This document shows positions 1 to 9,025 of a stretch of 64,000 nucleotides of DNA, piece after piece. Both the position numbers and the translations under genes were made by a program. The notes beneath the pieces were generated by a model. That model had not been told where the DNA came from. It saw only the letters and a list, made by a program, of their open reading frames with translations, and did no database searches. Within the stretch, counting starts at the first letter, position 1, and each line of letters starts with the position of its first letter. This DNA comes from an uncultured Mycoplasmatota bacterium. Lineage in GTDB: Bacteria > Bacillota_I > Bacilli_A > RF39 > UBA660. The stretch covers positions 248,001 through 312,000 of the forward strand of contig URLC01000001.1 of NCBI GenBank assembly GCA_900548695.1, in the 5' to 3' direction.

Positions 1-2
1 CG

Positions 3-1451
3 GCTATGTCTTTAGGAAGAGTAGATGCTTTCTTTGATATTTATTTTGAAAGAGATATTAAAAATGGGTTATTAACAGAAGAAGAAGCTCAGGAAATTAT
101 TGACCAGTTTGTTATTAAATTAAGAGCTGCAAGACATTTAAGAACACCAGATTATGATGAATTATTCTCTGGGGATCCAACATGGGTTACTTGTTCTTTG
201 GGTGGTATCAGCACTGATGGTAAATCAATGGTTACTAAGACCTCTTATCGTATTGTTCATACATTGGAAAATTTGGAAAGTGCACCAGAACCAAATATGA
301 CTATTTTATGGGCACAAAATTTACCAGAAAATTGGAAAAAATACTGTTCTAAGATTAGTATTGCAACAGATTCAATTCAATATGAAAATGATGATGTAAT
401 GCGTCCAAGTATGGGTGATGATTATGCTATTGCTTGTTGTGTTTCTGCCATGCGTGTTGGTAAAGATATGCAATTTTTTGGAGCTCGTTGTAATTTAGCA
501 AAAACATTACTTTATGCTATTAATGGTGGTGTTGATGAAGTTAAGCGTCAATTAGTTATTCCAGGATTTGAAAAAATGACTGATGAAGTATTAGATTATG
601 ATAAAGTTAAGACTGCATATTTTAAGATGATGCATGAAGTTGCTAGAATTTATGCGGATGCTATGAATATTATTCATTACATGCATGATAAATATGCTTA
701 TGAAGCAGGGCAAATGGCGTTACATGATACTTATGTTAATCGTTTGATGGCTTATGGAGTTGCAGGATTTTCGGTAGCTGTAGATTCTCTTTCTGCTATT
801 AAATATGCTAAAGTTAAACCAATTCGTGATGAAGAGGGAATTACTGTTGATTTTGAAATTGAGGGAGATTATCCAAAATATGGTAATGATGATGATAGAG
901 TAGATGCAATTGGTAAAGAGATTCTTGATGTATTCTATAAAGAATTAAGTTCTCATCCATGTTATAGAAATGCTCATCCAACATTATCAGTACTTACTAT
1001 TACGTCTAATGTAGTATATGGTTCAAACACTGGTGCTACTCCAGATGGTAGAAAAGCTGGTGTTGCGTTTGCTCCAGGTGCTAACCCAATGCATGGAAGA
1101 GATCAAAGTGGGGCTATTGCTTCTTTAAACTCTGTAGCTAAGCTTGATTGGGCTAATTGTTGTAGAGATGGTATTTCTAATACATTCTCTGTTATTCCTA
1201 GTGCTTTAGGACAAACAGAAGAAGAAAGAGTAGAAAACTTAGTTAATTTAATGGATGGATATTTTTCACAAGGAGCTCATCACTTAAATGTTAATGTTTT
1301 AAATCGTGAAACATTAATTGATGCGATGAATAATCCAGATAAATACCCATTACTTACTATTCGTGTATCTGGTTATGCTGTTAGATTTAATAAATTAACA
1401 AGAAAGCAACAAGAAGAAGTAATTGCTAGAACATTCCATGAGAAAATATAA
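3..1451 (+). CDS. pflB: Formate acetyltransferase (pyruvate formate-lyase), 3' part
   Basis: C-terminal two thirds of pyruvate formate-lyase, the glycyl radical enzyme that cleaves pyruvate with CoA to acetyl-CoA and formate in anaerobic fermentation. The adjacent catalytic cysteines are seen in DYAIACCVSAM and the radical glycine loop in RVSGYAVRF near the C-terminus. The family is about 750 residues, so roughly 270 N-terminal residues lie left of the window; the ATG at position 6 is internal (the codon before it continues the conserved reading frame). The activating enzyme follows 2 nt downstream. Acetate kinase genes at the far right and formate-THF ligase at 28.5 kb would use its products. 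Confidence 0.97.
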   Translation, partial: AMSLGRVDAFFDIYFERDIKNGLLTEEEAQEIIDQFVIKLRAARHLRTPDYDELFSGDPTWVTCSLGGISTDGKSMVTKTSYRIVHTLENLESAPEPNMTILWAQNLPENWKKYCSKISIATDSIQYENDDVMRPSMGDDYAIACCVSAMRVGKDMQFFGARCNLAKTLLYAINGGVDEVKRQLVIPGFEKMTDEVLDYDKVKTAYFKMMHEVARIYADAMNIIHYMHDKYAYEAGQMALHDTYVNRLMAYGVAGFSVAVDSLSAIKYAKVKPIRDEEGITVDFEIEGDYPKYGNDDDRVDAIGKEILDVFYKELSSHPCYRNAHPTLSVLTITSNVVYGSNTGATPDGRKAGVAFAPGANPMHGRDQSGAIASLNSVAKLDWANCCRDGISNTFSVIPSALGQTEEERVENLVNLMDGYFSQGAHHLNVNVLNRETLIDAMNNPDKYPLLTIRVSGYAVRFNKLTRKQQEEVIARTFHEKI

Positions 1452-1453
1452 TT

Positions 1454-2164
1454 ATGAAAGCAAGTATTGATTCAATTGAAACTTTCGGATTAGTAGATGG
1501 TCCAGGTATTCGTTGTGTAGTCTTCTTTAATGGTTGCAAATTAAGATGTAAATATTGTCACAATCCTGAAATGTGGAAACAAAGAGAAAAAAATTATACT
1601 TCGGAGGAATTAGTAAAGAAAATTAAAAGATGTGAACCATATTTTAAAAAGAATGGTGGAGTTACTTTTTCTGGAGGTGAACCTCTGTTACAGGGTGATT
1701 TTATTATTGAAGTTTGTAAATTACTTAAGAAAGACAATATTCATGTTGCTTTAGATACTTCTGGTGTAGGACTTGGGAATTATGAAGAAATATTATCTTA
1801 TGTTGACTTAGTATTACTAGATGTTAAACATACTTCGTTAGAAGGATATTTAGATATTACTGGTATTAAGATGGATGAAGTAGAGAAGTTTATTGCTGTT
1901 TGTAATAAAATGAATAAGAAAATATGGATTCGTCAAGTTATTGTTCCTGGAGTTCATGATAATTATGAATATATGGATAGTTTGATAGAATACTTAGGTC
2001 ATATTTGTAATGTTGAAAGAGTAGACTTCTTGCCATTCCATCGTTTAGGTCGAGAAAAATATATTCAATTAGGTATACCTTATCCTTATGAAGATAAGCA
2101 AGATATGGATAAGGAAAAATGTAATCAATTATATGATTATTTTAAAGAAAGATATTTTAAATAA
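1454..2164 (+). CDS. pflA: Pyruvate formate-lyase activating enzyme
   Basis: Radical SAM enzyme that installs the glycyl radical on PflB. The 4Fe-4S ligating CxxxCxxC motif is visible as CKLRCKYC near residue 28, preceded by VDGPGIRCVVFFNGC and followed by the TFSGGEP glycine-rich SAM-binding stretch. Length (236 residues) is normal for the family. It starts 2 nt after the pflB stop, so the two are co-transcribed and probably translationally coupled. A short AT-rich hairpin with a T run overlaps its end. Confidence 0.97.
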   Translation: MKASIDSIETFGLVDGPGIRCVVFFNGCKLRCKYCHNPEMWKQREKNYTSEELVKKIKRCEPYFKKNGGVTFSGGEPLLQGDFIIEVCKLLKKDNIHVALDTSGVGLGNYEEILSYVDLVLLDVKHTSLEGYLDITGIKMDEVEKFIAVCNKMNKKIWIRQVIVPGVHDNYEYMDSLIEYLGHICNVERVDFLPFHRLGREKYIQLGIPYPYEDKQDMDKEKCNQLYDYFKERYFK

Positions 2165-2175
2165 TATCTTTTTTT
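2148..2175 (+). terminator. Weak intrinsic terminator of pflBA
   Basis: A 9-bp all-but-one A/T stem (2148-2156 with 2163-2171), 6-nt loop, then T residues. It overlaps the pflA stop codon, a layout repeated at many gene ends in this window. The following 2176-2317 contains no supported gene. Confidence 0.5.
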
Positions 2176-2317
2176 GTTATATTGACTCTAATAAAGGAAT
2201 TTTTAAATGAATATTAAATTTATGAAATTGAATTTACTTTAAAGATGGAGAATGTATTATTGTTATTTCTTCTTGTATGAGTGAGGAAATTTTGTACATG
2301 TTATTACTGGTGATATT

Positions 2318-3709
2318 ATGTTTTGGCAAACTAAATTTCCGGTTGTTTTTCCTTTAGATAATAATAATGAATTCGATGTAGCTATTATTGGTGGAGGTAT
2401 TACAGGACTTACTACCGCTTATTATTTGAGAAATACTAATAAAAGGATTGCTTTATTTGATAGGAGTAAAATTGGTTGTGGGATTACTTCAAATACTACT
2501 GGTAAAATTACTTATTTGCAGGGTGATATTTATCAAAAATTAGGCAAAGAAAAAGGAAGAAAATATTATTTATCTCAAAAGTATGCTATTGATAATTTAT
2601 TAAAGATTATTCACAGTGAGAAAATAGCTTGTGATTTAGAAAAAGTTCCTATGATAGTTTTTACTAGTGATATTAGTAATGTTGATAAGATAGACAAGGA
2701 AAAACAGTTAGTTGAAGAGTTTGGCTCTTTTACTTTTCCTATTTATAATGAAAAAATAAAAAAAGGTTTTGGTGTAGGTGATTCTTATATTTTTCATCCT
2801 CTTAAGTATTTAGCAGGTTTAGCTCATGCTTTGAAAGATAAAATATCTTTTTATGAAGATATTATGGTTTTTGATATGAAAAAGGAGAATGATTCTTATG
2901 TTATAAGAACAGCAAAAGGTGATTTTAAAGCAAAGGAAGTTGTAATTGCTTGTTTTTATCCTTTTTTTATAATTCCTAACTTTTTTCCATTAAAAAACTA
3001 TATTCAAAGAGAGTATGTAAATGTTGCTAGAGTTAAAAAGAAGTATAATTTTTCTGCTATTAATATTGATGAAAATTTACATTCTATTAGATTCTATAAA
3101 AATTTTCTTATTTATGGATCTAACAAACATAGATTAACTAGTGAAATAGACTATGGAAGGCATTATCAAAAAAGTAAAGATGATTTTGCTAATTATTTTG
3201 GTATTGAGCCAGAATTTACTTGGATGAATCAAGATATTATTAGTCATGATTTGTTACCTTTTATTGGAACAGTTAGTCCACATTTGTTTATTGGTACTGG
3301 TTATCGAGGTTGGGGAATGACGAATGGTACTTTGGCAGGTAAAATTATTGCTGATTGTATTTTGGAGTGCGAAAATAGGTTTGAGGAATTTTTTTCTCCT
3401 AAAAGAATAGGTATTTCATTATTTATTAATTCCTTTTTGGGAACATTTCATTATATGAAAGTTTATGCACAATCTTTGTGGAAAAAGAGTAATCCATCTT
3501 ATATTCGTTTTAATGGTTTTACATATGCTTTTTATAAAGATAAAGAACATAAAATTCATAAAATTAAATTACTTTGTCCTCATATGAAGTGTCATTTAGT
3601 TTTTAATTCATATGAAAAAACATGGGATTGTCCTTGTCATGGTTCAAGATTTGATTTAGATGGAAATGTTATTTGTGGTCCAGCTAAAGAAAATCTTTTA
3701 AAAGAGTAG
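2318..3709 (+). CDS. FAD-dependent oxidoreductase with C-terminal Rieske [2Fe-2S] domain
   Basis: 463-residue protein with an N-terminal dinucleotide-binding fold (VAIIGGGITGLTTAYYL, residues about 22-40) of the DAO/glycine oxidase class and a C-terminal Rieske domain: CPH at about residue 417 and CPCH about 16 residues later supply the two Cys and two His ligands. The architecture resembles the Bacillus YhfW family, whose substrate is unknown to me. ATG 2318 is preceded by GGTGAT, a ribosome-binding pattern used by several genes here. It is monocistronic or followed by the helical protein at 3755. The reaction is not established; an amine or amino-acid oxidation coupled to an iron-sulfur centre is the family-level guess. 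Confidence 0.85.
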   Translation: MFWQTKFPVVFPLDNNNEFDVAIIGGGITGLTTAYYLRNTNKRIALFDRSKIGCGITSNTTGKITYLQGDIYQKLGKEKGRKYYLSQKYAIDNLLKIIHSEKIACDLEKVPMIVFTSDISNVDKIDKEKQLVEEFGSFTFPIYNEKIKKGFGVGDSYIFHPLKYLAGLAHALKDKISFYEDIMVFDMKKENDSYVIRTAKGDFKAKEVVIACFYPFFIIPNFFPLKNYIQREYVNVARVKKKYNFSAINIDENLHSIRFYKNFLIYGSNKHRLTSEIDYGRHYQKSKDDFANYFGIEPEFTWMNQDIISHDLLPFIGTVSPHLFIGTGYRGWGMTNGTLAGKIIADCILECENRFEEFFSPKRIGISLFINSFLGTFHYMKVYAQSLWKKSNPSYIRFNGFTYAFYKDKEHKIHKIKLLCPHMKCHLVFNSYEKTWDCPCHGSRFDLDGNVICGPAKENLLKE

Positions 3710-3754
3710 TATATTTTTCTTTTTTCTTTGCAAAATATAAATGAGGTGATAAAT

Positions 3755-4192
3755 GTGAAAAAACAATTTGAATTGGTGGAACGAGTATATAAGGATGCCG
3801 CTATGGGCAGATATTCTATTAACAAAGTATTAGATATGATAAAAAATAGGGATAATAAAATAACAGAGGATGTTAGAAAAATTTATGATGAATATAGTTC
3901 TTATGAAGAAAAAGCTAAGGAGATTTTAATTTCTAGGGAAGTTACACCAGAAGAAGAGGGAACTATCACTAAAATGATGTCTTCTATGGGAATTTATAAA
4001 GAAGTGATGAGTGATAATAGTGATTCTGCAATTGCTGATATGTTAATTCAAGGAATGGTTATGGGAATAACTGAGATGGAAAAATTGTTGAAAAATGTTA
4101 GTGATGACATTATTAAAGATGATGAAAAATTAGCAAAAGAGTTTTTAAAATTCCAAGAGAAATCTAAGAAACATATAGAAAAGTATTTATAA
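3755..4192 (+). CDS. Hypothetical all-helical protein
   Basis: 145 residues from a GTG start at 3755, chosen because GAGGTGAT lies 4 nt upstream; a TTG 27 nt earlier lacks a ribosome-binding site. Composition and spacing predict a bundle of long helices rich in Glu, Lys and Met, without signal peptide or membrane segment. It could be ferritin-like in fold, but I see no clear metal-ligand pattern and do not recognise the family. Confidence 0.75.
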   Translation: MKKQFELVERVYKDAAMGRYSINKVLDMIKNRDNKITEDVRKIYDEYSSYEEKAKEILISREVTPEEEGTITKMMSSMGIYKEVMSDNSDSAIADMLIQGMVMGITEMEKLLKNVSDDIIKDDEKLAKEFLKFQEKSKKHIEKYL

Positions 4193-4251
4193 ATACTTTT
4201 TTATTTTGTATAATTTACTTTTTGATGGTTATGCTATAAATGTAGTAAATT

Positions 4252-4280
4252 TTGACAAGTTTTGGTGATTATGTTATAAT
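4252..4280 (+). promoter_or_regulatory. Consensus sigma-A promoter
   Basis: TTGACA (4252-4257), 17-bp spacer, TATAAT (4275-4280), with an upstream TG giving an extended -10. Expected transcription start is near 4287, downstream of the ATG at 4281 and upstream of the ATG at 4308, which decides the start of the next gene. Confidence 0.9.
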
Positions 4281-4307
4281 ATGGCTTATCTCGGGGGGAG
4301 ATTATAC

Positions 4308-5330
4308 ATGAATTCAGATTATATACCGTCGCGCCGAAAATTATTTTTGGCTACGATGATTATTTTTATAAGCTTGATGGTTTGTTATTTTTATGAATAT
4401 CATCAAGTCTATAGTAGTATTGATGTTGTTGTGTCTAACACGGCAACGATTGAATATGGAAGTCCTAACTATGATATTCGTACAGTTTTGGATTCTGTTG
4501 ATGGAGATATAGTTTCGGTAAAAAAAGATATTGATACTACAAAAGTTGGACCACAAGAGATGGTTGTAGAAGTTGAGAAAAATCATATTATAAAAGAAGT
4601 TCCAATTATTGTTGAAGTTAAGGATACAATTGCACCGGAGATAACGCTTAAGAGTGATGCTCTTTCTTTAACTGAAGGTGATTCTTTTGATGTATTGAGC
4701 AATTTAGTTAAAGTTTTTGATAAAGTAGATGGAGATATTAATTATCAACAGAAAGATGTTGTTAATTTAAATGCTGATACTAATTACTATACTGTTGATA
4801 GTAATATCGATACTAATGTTCCAGGTACTTATCAAGTTGTTGTGACGGCTGTTGATAAGTATGGTAATAAATCATCTGCTACTTATTCTGTTTTAGTAGA
4901 AGAAAAAGAAGAGCCAGTAATTTCTCAACCAGTTTATCAAGATCATTATGTTGCTAAGGGTGATATGAGCGCGTTAGTAAATCTTGCCTATTTTCTTGTA
5001 GGTAGTCCTTATGTTGCTGGTGGTAATACTCCTAGTGGGTTTGATTGTAGTGGCTTTGTTCAATATTTATATAGTCAAGTTGGCTTAACTGTTAGTAGAA
5101 GTAGTTCCACTCAGTTATATGATGGAGTAGCTGTAAGTTATGAAAATGCTCAGCCTGGGGATATTCTTATTTGGGGATATGGTCCTGGAGTTGCTACTCA
5201 TTCAGCTATTTATGTTGGTAATGGTAAAATGATTCATGCTACTAATCCTAGACAAGGTGTAATTGTTAGTGATGTTGCAGCTTGGACTAGAGGATCAGGT
5301 ACTTATGTTATTGGAGTTAGAAGAGTTTAA
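4308..5330 (+). CDS. Membrane-anchored cell-wall hydrolase, Ig-like repeats plus NlpC/P60
   Basis: 340 residues. A short cytoplasmic N-terminus and one membrane segment are followed by two bacterial Ig-like (DUF5011-type) repeats, each with the DxVDGDI signature, then a C-terminal NlpC/P60 papain-like domain with catalytic Cys in FDCSGF, His in THSAIYVG and a polar third residue near HATN. NlpC/P60 enzymes cut peptidoglycan stem peptides, usually at the gamma-D-Glu-diamino acid bond; this one would act outside the membrane. ATG 4308 follows a G-rich ribosome-binding site (4293-4300) and fits the promoter at 4252. A terminator follows directly. Confidence 0.9.
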   Translation: MNSDYIPSRRKLFLATMIIFISLMVCYFYEYHQVYSSIDVVVSNTATIEYGSPNYDIRTVLDSVDGDIVSVKKDIDTTKVGPQEMVVEVEKNHIIKEVPIIVEVKDTIAPEITLKSDALSLTEGDSFDVLSNLVKVFDKVDGDINYQQKDVVNLNADTNYYTVDSNIDTNVPGTYQVVVTAVDKYGNKSSATYSVLVEEKEEPVISQPVYQDHYVAKGDMSALVNLAYFLVGSPYVAGGNTPSGFDCSGFVQYLYSQVGLTVSRSSSTQLYDGVAVSYENAQPGDILIWGYGPGVATHSAIYVGNGKMIHATNPRQGVIVSDVAAWTRGSGTYVIGVRRV

Positions 5331-5336
5331 TAAATT

Positions 5337-5359
5337 AGAAACGGTATGTTTCTTTTTTT
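5337..5359 (+). terminator. Intrinsic terminator
   Basis: AGAAAC/GTTTCT stem (5337-5342, 5348-5353), 5-nt loop, T7 tail, just after the NlpC/P60 gene. Confidence 0.65.
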
Positions 5360-5423
5360 ATAAAATTTAATTTTTTTGTATAATTCTTTCTTTTTGGGTA
5401 ATTATATTGGTAGGAGGGATTAT

Positions 5424-5624
5424 ATGGAAACAGTACAAAAAATATTATTAGTCATCACTATTATTGGGGCTATTAACTGGGGATTAATTGGAGTATTAGA
5501 TTTTAATTTAGTTGATACTATTTTTGGAGTTAATTCCTTATTTAGCAGAGTGATATATAGTTTAGTTGGAATTTCAGGGCTAATTAATATTGGTATTTTA
5601 TTTAATCACATAGAGGCTAAATAA
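5424..5624 (+). CDS. DUF378 family small membrane protein
   Basis: 66 residues with two membrane helices; the GAINWGLIGV and DTIFG stretches are typical of DUF378 (Bacillus YuzA-like) proteins, whose function is unknown. ATG 5424 is used because AGGAGGG precedes it by 6 nt; the longer reading frame has no ribosome-binding site. Flanked by terminators on both sides, so it is a single-gene unit. Confidence 0.85.
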   Translation: METVQKILLVITIIGAINWGLIGVLDFNLVDTIFGVNSLFSRVIYSLVGISGLINIGILFNHIEAK

Positions 5625-5661
5625 AATTTTTAAAAAATAATTTTCAAGTTGTAGTAAAAGT

Positions 5662-5690
5662 GATACAATATTGTTGTATCTTTTTATTTT
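5662..5690 (+). terminator. Strong intrinsic terminator
   Basis: Perfect 7-bp stem GATACAA/TTGTATC (5662-5680) with 5-nt loop, then TTTTTATTTT. It ends the DUF378 transcript and abuts the tRNA gene. Confidence 0.8.
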
Positions 5691-5766
5691 GCCGATTTAG
5701 CTCAGTTGGTAGAGCAGCGCATTCGTAATGCGGAGGTCGAAGGTTCAAGTCCTTTAATCGGCACCA
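5691..5766 (+). tRNA. tRNA-Thr(CGT)
   Basis: 76-nt cloverleaf: acceptor GCCGATT pairs with AATCGGC, D arm GCTC...GAGC, anticodon loop TTCGTAA (anticodon CGT, Thr), T loop TTCAAGT, and an encoded CCA end. The 27-43 position is unpaired, as in other bacterial tRNA-Thr(CGT). No mobile element is integrated here. Confidence 0.97.
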
Positions 5767-5948
5767 TAGGTAATTTGTTCTATTGCTTGAACTTTTTAAT
5801 AAATCTTTAAATATTGTTTTGTTTTTGCGGGTTTTATTAACTCGTTTTTATGTTTTTTATTTATAAAAAGTTTTTATCTTTTCTTGTTTTAATGTTGATA
5901 AGAATCTTGAAAAATGTTATTATTGATATTAAGAATAGGGGTGGTACA

Positions 5949-6305
5949 TTGGATTTTTTTATTTCTTTTTTTAGAGATTTTTTGTCAGGCCCTTTGTATA
6001 TTGTTGTTGTAGTGATTTCTGTTATAGGAATATTTGCATGTATTGGTTATATTGCTGAAGCTACGATGAAGCAAAAAGAAGAACAAAAAAAACTAGAAGA
6101 AATGTATGCAAAGGTACATTTAATACCTGCTGATAGTGAGACAGGATCTCATATTTCTTCAGGTGTTGAAACTGTGATTTCTAGTGCTCAACTAAATCAA
6201 GTTGGTGCAGCATCGGCTACTAATATGGCCCAAGCTGCGACTTCTTTTGATTCTCAAAAGGTAATAACAACTACAGATCATTCTAAGGCTGATTCTGAGC
6301 AATAA
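5949..6305 (+). CDS. Hypothetical single-pass membrane protein upstream of cdaA
   Basis: 118 residues if translation starts at TTG 5949, which sits 4 nt after GGGGTGGT; the in-frame ATG at 5850 has no ribosome-binding site and would add an unlikely hydrophobic extension. One membrane helix (residues about 15-38), a Lys/Glu-rich segment, then a Ser/Ala-rich tail. I do not recognise the family. It lies 54 nt before cdaA and could belong to the same transcript. Confidence 0.6.
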   Translation: MDFFISFFRDFLSGPLYIVVVVISVIGIFACIGYIAEATMKQKEEQKKLEEMYAKVHLIPADSETGSHISSGVETVISSAQLNQVGAASATNMAQAATSFDSQKVITTTDHSKADSEQ

Positions 6306-6359
6306 CTTTACTATTCTTGTTATTTTTTGTATACTATTATAGAAGCATGGAGGGATAAG

Positions 6360-7193
6360 ATGTCATTAACAGTTACTGATATTGTATCAATACTGAGAAA
6401 ACTTGGGGATATTTGTCTTGTTTGGATAATTTTTTATTTTATTTTAAAAAATATCAAAAACAATGTTAAGCTTTCGTTAATTTTCAAAGGTGTTGCGATT
6501 GTAATTATTTTAAGTTGGATTAGCGATTTATTAGGATTTACTACAATTGGAGTATTACTTGATTATATTATTCAATGGGGACCAATTGCTTTGATTGTTA
6601 TTTTTCAACCAGAAATTCGTACTATTTTGGAACAACTTGGTCGTAGTCAATTACTAGGACGTCATAAGGTTTTAACCGTTGATGAAAGAGAGCATTTAGT
6701 TTATGAAATTGTAAATGCTGTTGATTATTTGAGAAAAGAAAAAATTGGAGCACTTATTGTGTTAGAACGGGATATAAGTTTAGGTAATTATATTGATAAG
6801 GCTAAAAAGCTTTATGCAGATTTGTCTAGTGATTTATTGATTGCAATTTTTTATGAGGGAAATCCATTGCATGATGGTGGTGTTATAATTCAGGGTGATC
6901 GTATTACTTGTGCGGGTGCAGTATTCCCTACTAGTAATAGTCCAAAATTAAATCGTAGATTAGGTACTAGACATAGAGCTGCTTTAGGTTTATCTGAAGA
7001 AACGGATGCTATTTGTATCGTTGTTTCTGAGGAGACTGGTCGAGTTTCTATAGCATTAAAGGGAGAAATGCTTTATAACTTGACTTTAGATGATGTTCGT
7101 ATGATGTTAATTGATGAACTTCGTCCAAAACAAGATATTGATTTAGATGAAGATGAAATAGATGAGGAAGAGATATATGAAGAAAATAAGTAG
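6360..7193 (+). CDS. cdaA: Diadenylate cyclase CdaA
   Basis: 277-residue membrane cyclase making c-di-AMP from two ATP. Three N-terminal membrane helices are followed by the DAC domain: QPEIR, then LHDGGVII (residues about 170-177) and TRHRAALG (R204-H205-R206). Family members carry DGA at the first motif; here it is DGG, a conservative but uncommon change at the ATP pocket. ATG 6360 is preceded by GGAGGG. The downstream gene is the usual partner cdaR, overlapping by 17 nt; the frequent third gene glmM is absent, its place taken by an unrelated lipoprotein gene. Confidence 0.95.
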   Translation: MSLTVTDIVSILRKLGDICLVWIIFYFILKNIKNNVKLSLIFKGVAIVIILSWISDLLGFTTIGVLLDYIIQWGPIALIVIFQPEIRTILEQLGRSQLLGRHKVLTVDEREHLVYEIVNAVDYLRKEKIGALIVLERDISLGNYIDKAKKLYADLSSDLLIAIFYEGNPLHDGGVIIQGDRITCAGAVFPTSNSPKLNRRLGTRHRAALGLSEETDAICIVVSEETGRVSIALKGEMLYNLTLDDVRMMLIDELRPKQDIDLDEDEIDEEEIYEENK

Positions 7194-8532
7194 AGCAATA
7201 TTAACATTCTTTCGTCATATTGGATCATTTTTTGATAAATGGTTAATTACTCCCATTACAAAACTTATATTAAAGATAGTAGAAATCTTTAAAGATAATG
7301 CTAAGAGCTTGGATCATGTTATGAATAAAAAATCTACGTTGATTGTTATAAGTTTATTACTAGCATTTGGAGTTTTTGTATTAATTGATCAAGAATCTAG
7401 TGTAATGATTGACCAATACGCAGAAGTTTTATATGATGAGCCAGTTACAGCAATTTATAATGAAGAGTTATATGTTGTTGAAGGTTTACCAAAAACAGTA
7501 GATATTACTTTAGTTGGACAACGTAGACATATATTTTTAGCAAAACAATCTCCTTCTAAAGGAGTATCTGTTGATTTGACTGGATTGAAACCAGGAAATC
7601 ATAAAGTTACATTAAATTATTCACAGAGGTTGAAATCTTTAGATTATCGTTTGGATCCATCGGAAGTTACAGTTACTATTTATGAAAAAGTTAGTGAAAC
7701 CAAGAGCTTGACTGTTGATATATTACATCAAGATGATTTAGATAGTAAGCTTTATATTGATGATGTTGAGCTTGATAGAACTGAAGTTATTGTGAAGGGT
7801 GCAAAATATAAATTAGACCAAGTTGCTACCGTTCGTGCTTTGGTTGATGTTGATGCTATTAGTAATCCAAAAGCTGGGGAAATTACGTTAAAAGATGTAC
7901 CATTGGTGGCTTATGATGCTGAAGGTAAAACCGTTGATGTTGAGATTGTACCAAAGACTGTAGATGCTAAGTTAAAGATTACATCTCCAAGTAAAGAAAT
8001 TCCAATTAAGGTAGTACCGACTGGAAATTTAGCATTTGGTAAATCTATAAAATCTATTGATACTAGTGTTTCTAGTGTTACGGTTTATGGTAGTCAATCT
8101 GCTGTTGATAAGATTGAAGAATTAGAAGTAGAAGTGGATGTAAAAGGTTTGGAAAGTGATAAAGAATTTAAAGTAACACTTAAGAAACCAAAAGGAATTA
8201 CAGATATTAGTGAAAAAACAATTACAGTTGATGTAAAAGTTGATAACTCTATTTCTAAGGAATTTACTATTGATAATATCCAATTTAGAAATTTGGGTGA
8301 TAATTACCGAGTACAGGCATTATCAGAAGATGATACTAAGGTAGTTGTTGTAGTTAAAGGTAGTGAAGATATTGTTAATAAAGTTGATCCTGCTTCCATT
8401 GTTCCATATGTTGATTTAGATGGATATGGTGTAGGACAACATGAAGTGGAAGTAAAAATAGAACGATCTGATTTAAGACTTACTTATACTCCAAAGACGA
8501 AGAAAATAAAAGTTAGAATTTTAGAGGGATAG
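7177..8532 (+). CDS. cdaR: CdaR, YbbR-domain regulator of diadenylate cyclase
   Basis: 451 residues: a short cytoplasmic N-terminus, one membrane helix (residues about 47-66) and four consecutive extracytoplasmic YbbR repeats. CdaR is known to bind CdaA and tune c-di-AMP synthesis in Bacilli. The ATG at 7177 lies inside the cdaA coding end with AGGAAGAG upstream, indicating translational coupling. A terminator overlaps the stop codon, closing the operon. Confidence 0.92.
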   Translation: MKKISRAILTFFRHIGSFFDKWLITPITKLILKIVEIFKDNAKSLDHVMNKKSTLIVISLLLAFGVFVLIDQESSVMIDQYAEVLYDEPVTAIYNEELYVVEGLPKTVDITLVGQRRHIFLAKQSPSKGVSVDLTGLKPGNHKVTLNYSQRLKSLDYRLDPSEVTVTIYEKVSETKSLTVDILHQDDLDSKLYIDDVELDRTEVIVKGAKYKLDQVATVRALVDVDAISNPKAGEITLKDVPLVAYDAEGKTVDVEIVPKTVDAKLKITSPSKEIPIKVVPTGNLAFGKSIKSIDTSVSSVTVYGSQSAVDKIEELEVEVDVKGLESDKEFKVTLKKPKGITDISEKTITVDVKVDNSISKEFTIDNIQFRNLGDNYRVQALSEDDTKVVVVVKGSEDIVNKVDPASIVPYVDLDGYGVGQHEVEVKIERSDLRLTYTPKTKKIKVRILEG

Positions 8533-8553
8533 TAATAAACTATCCTTTTTTTT
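8527..8553 (+). terminator. Intrinsic terminator of cdaA-cdaR
   Basis: GGATAG/CTATCC stem (8527-8532, 8540-8545) with 7-nt loop and T8 tail, overlapping the cdaR stop. Confidence 0.75.
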
Positions 8554-8609
8554 GCATAAAAATTTAAGTCTTTCATAAAGTTTATTAGAATTATGATAAG
8601 AGGTGGATA

Positions 8610-8888
8610 ATGAAAAAGTTATTACTAGTCTTTTTCCTTAGTATTATTTTACTTTCTGGATGTGGTAAGTATGGGGAAGAAGATGTTGTTTCAGATTTTA
8701 GTAAAAAAATTAAAGATGCAAAAAGTTATTTTGTGGAGGGAAATTTAGAACTTGTAAATAATGATGATGTATATAATTATGATGTTGAAGTAGCTTTTAA
8801 GGCTGATAATTTTTATCGTGTTAGTTTAACTAATACTGCTAATGATCATACGCAAGTTATTTTGAAGAATAGTGATGGGGTATATGTT
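8610..8888 (+). pseudogene. Interrupted lipoprotein gene (LolA/GerS-like), 5' fragment
   Basis: Signal peptide with lipobox LLSGCG (lipidated Cys at residue 18) and the start of a LolA-like beta-sheet domain. The native frame runs to the GTT codon at 8886-8888, where the mobile element begins; translation then reads 20 element-encoded residues to a stop at 8948. The rest of the gene resumes in frame at 23629. Joined, the two parts give 331 codons without a stop. The intact family is an extracytoplasmic lipoprotein with a lipid-carrier-type fold; the exact role is unknown. The truncated product lacks most of the fold and is probably inactive. Confidence 0.9.
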
Positions 8889-8903
8889 ATGACACACAAA
8901 AGT
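8874..8903 (+). other. attL
   Basis: Host half-site GATGGGGTA (8874-8882), core GTT (8886-8888), element half-site 8889-8903. The element half-site is the inverted copy, with one mismatch, of 23613-23627 at attR. Confidence 0.88.
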
Positions 8904-8967
8904 ACACAACTTTTAAAATCAAATAAGTTTGAGGTTATATCAATTTAATTAGTATCTTATAAACACT

Positions 8968-8990
8968 AGAATATGTTAAACGCATATTCT
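8968..8990 (+). other. Hairpin upstream of the relaxase gene (terminator or oriT candidate)
   Basis: Perfect 8-bp inverted repeat AGAATATG/CATATTCT with 7-nt loop, followed by TTTTATTTTG, 36 nt before the mob start. It could end read-through from the lipoprotein promoter. MobV-type relaxases usually nick just upstream of their own gene, so the transfer origin may also lie in 8904-9020; I cannot recognise a nick-site consensus. Confidence 0.45.
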
Positions 8991-9025
8991 TTTTATTTTG
9001 TTAAAAAAGAGAGGAGATTGATATA

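Noticed and set aside
6..1451. pflB as a complete 481-residue gene
   Set aside because: The ATG at 6 is within the conserved part of the enzyme and lacks a ribosome-binding site; the gene begins before the window.
5691..5766. tRNA-Thr as an integration site
   Set aside because: No duplicated 3' tRNA end is found elsewhere in the window, and the only element here uses the lipoprotein gene.
8892..8895. ACAC as the att core
   Set aside because: ACAC is also shared between the ends, but it lies 6 nt off the centre of both palindromes; GTT at 8886-8888 is central in both attP and attB.
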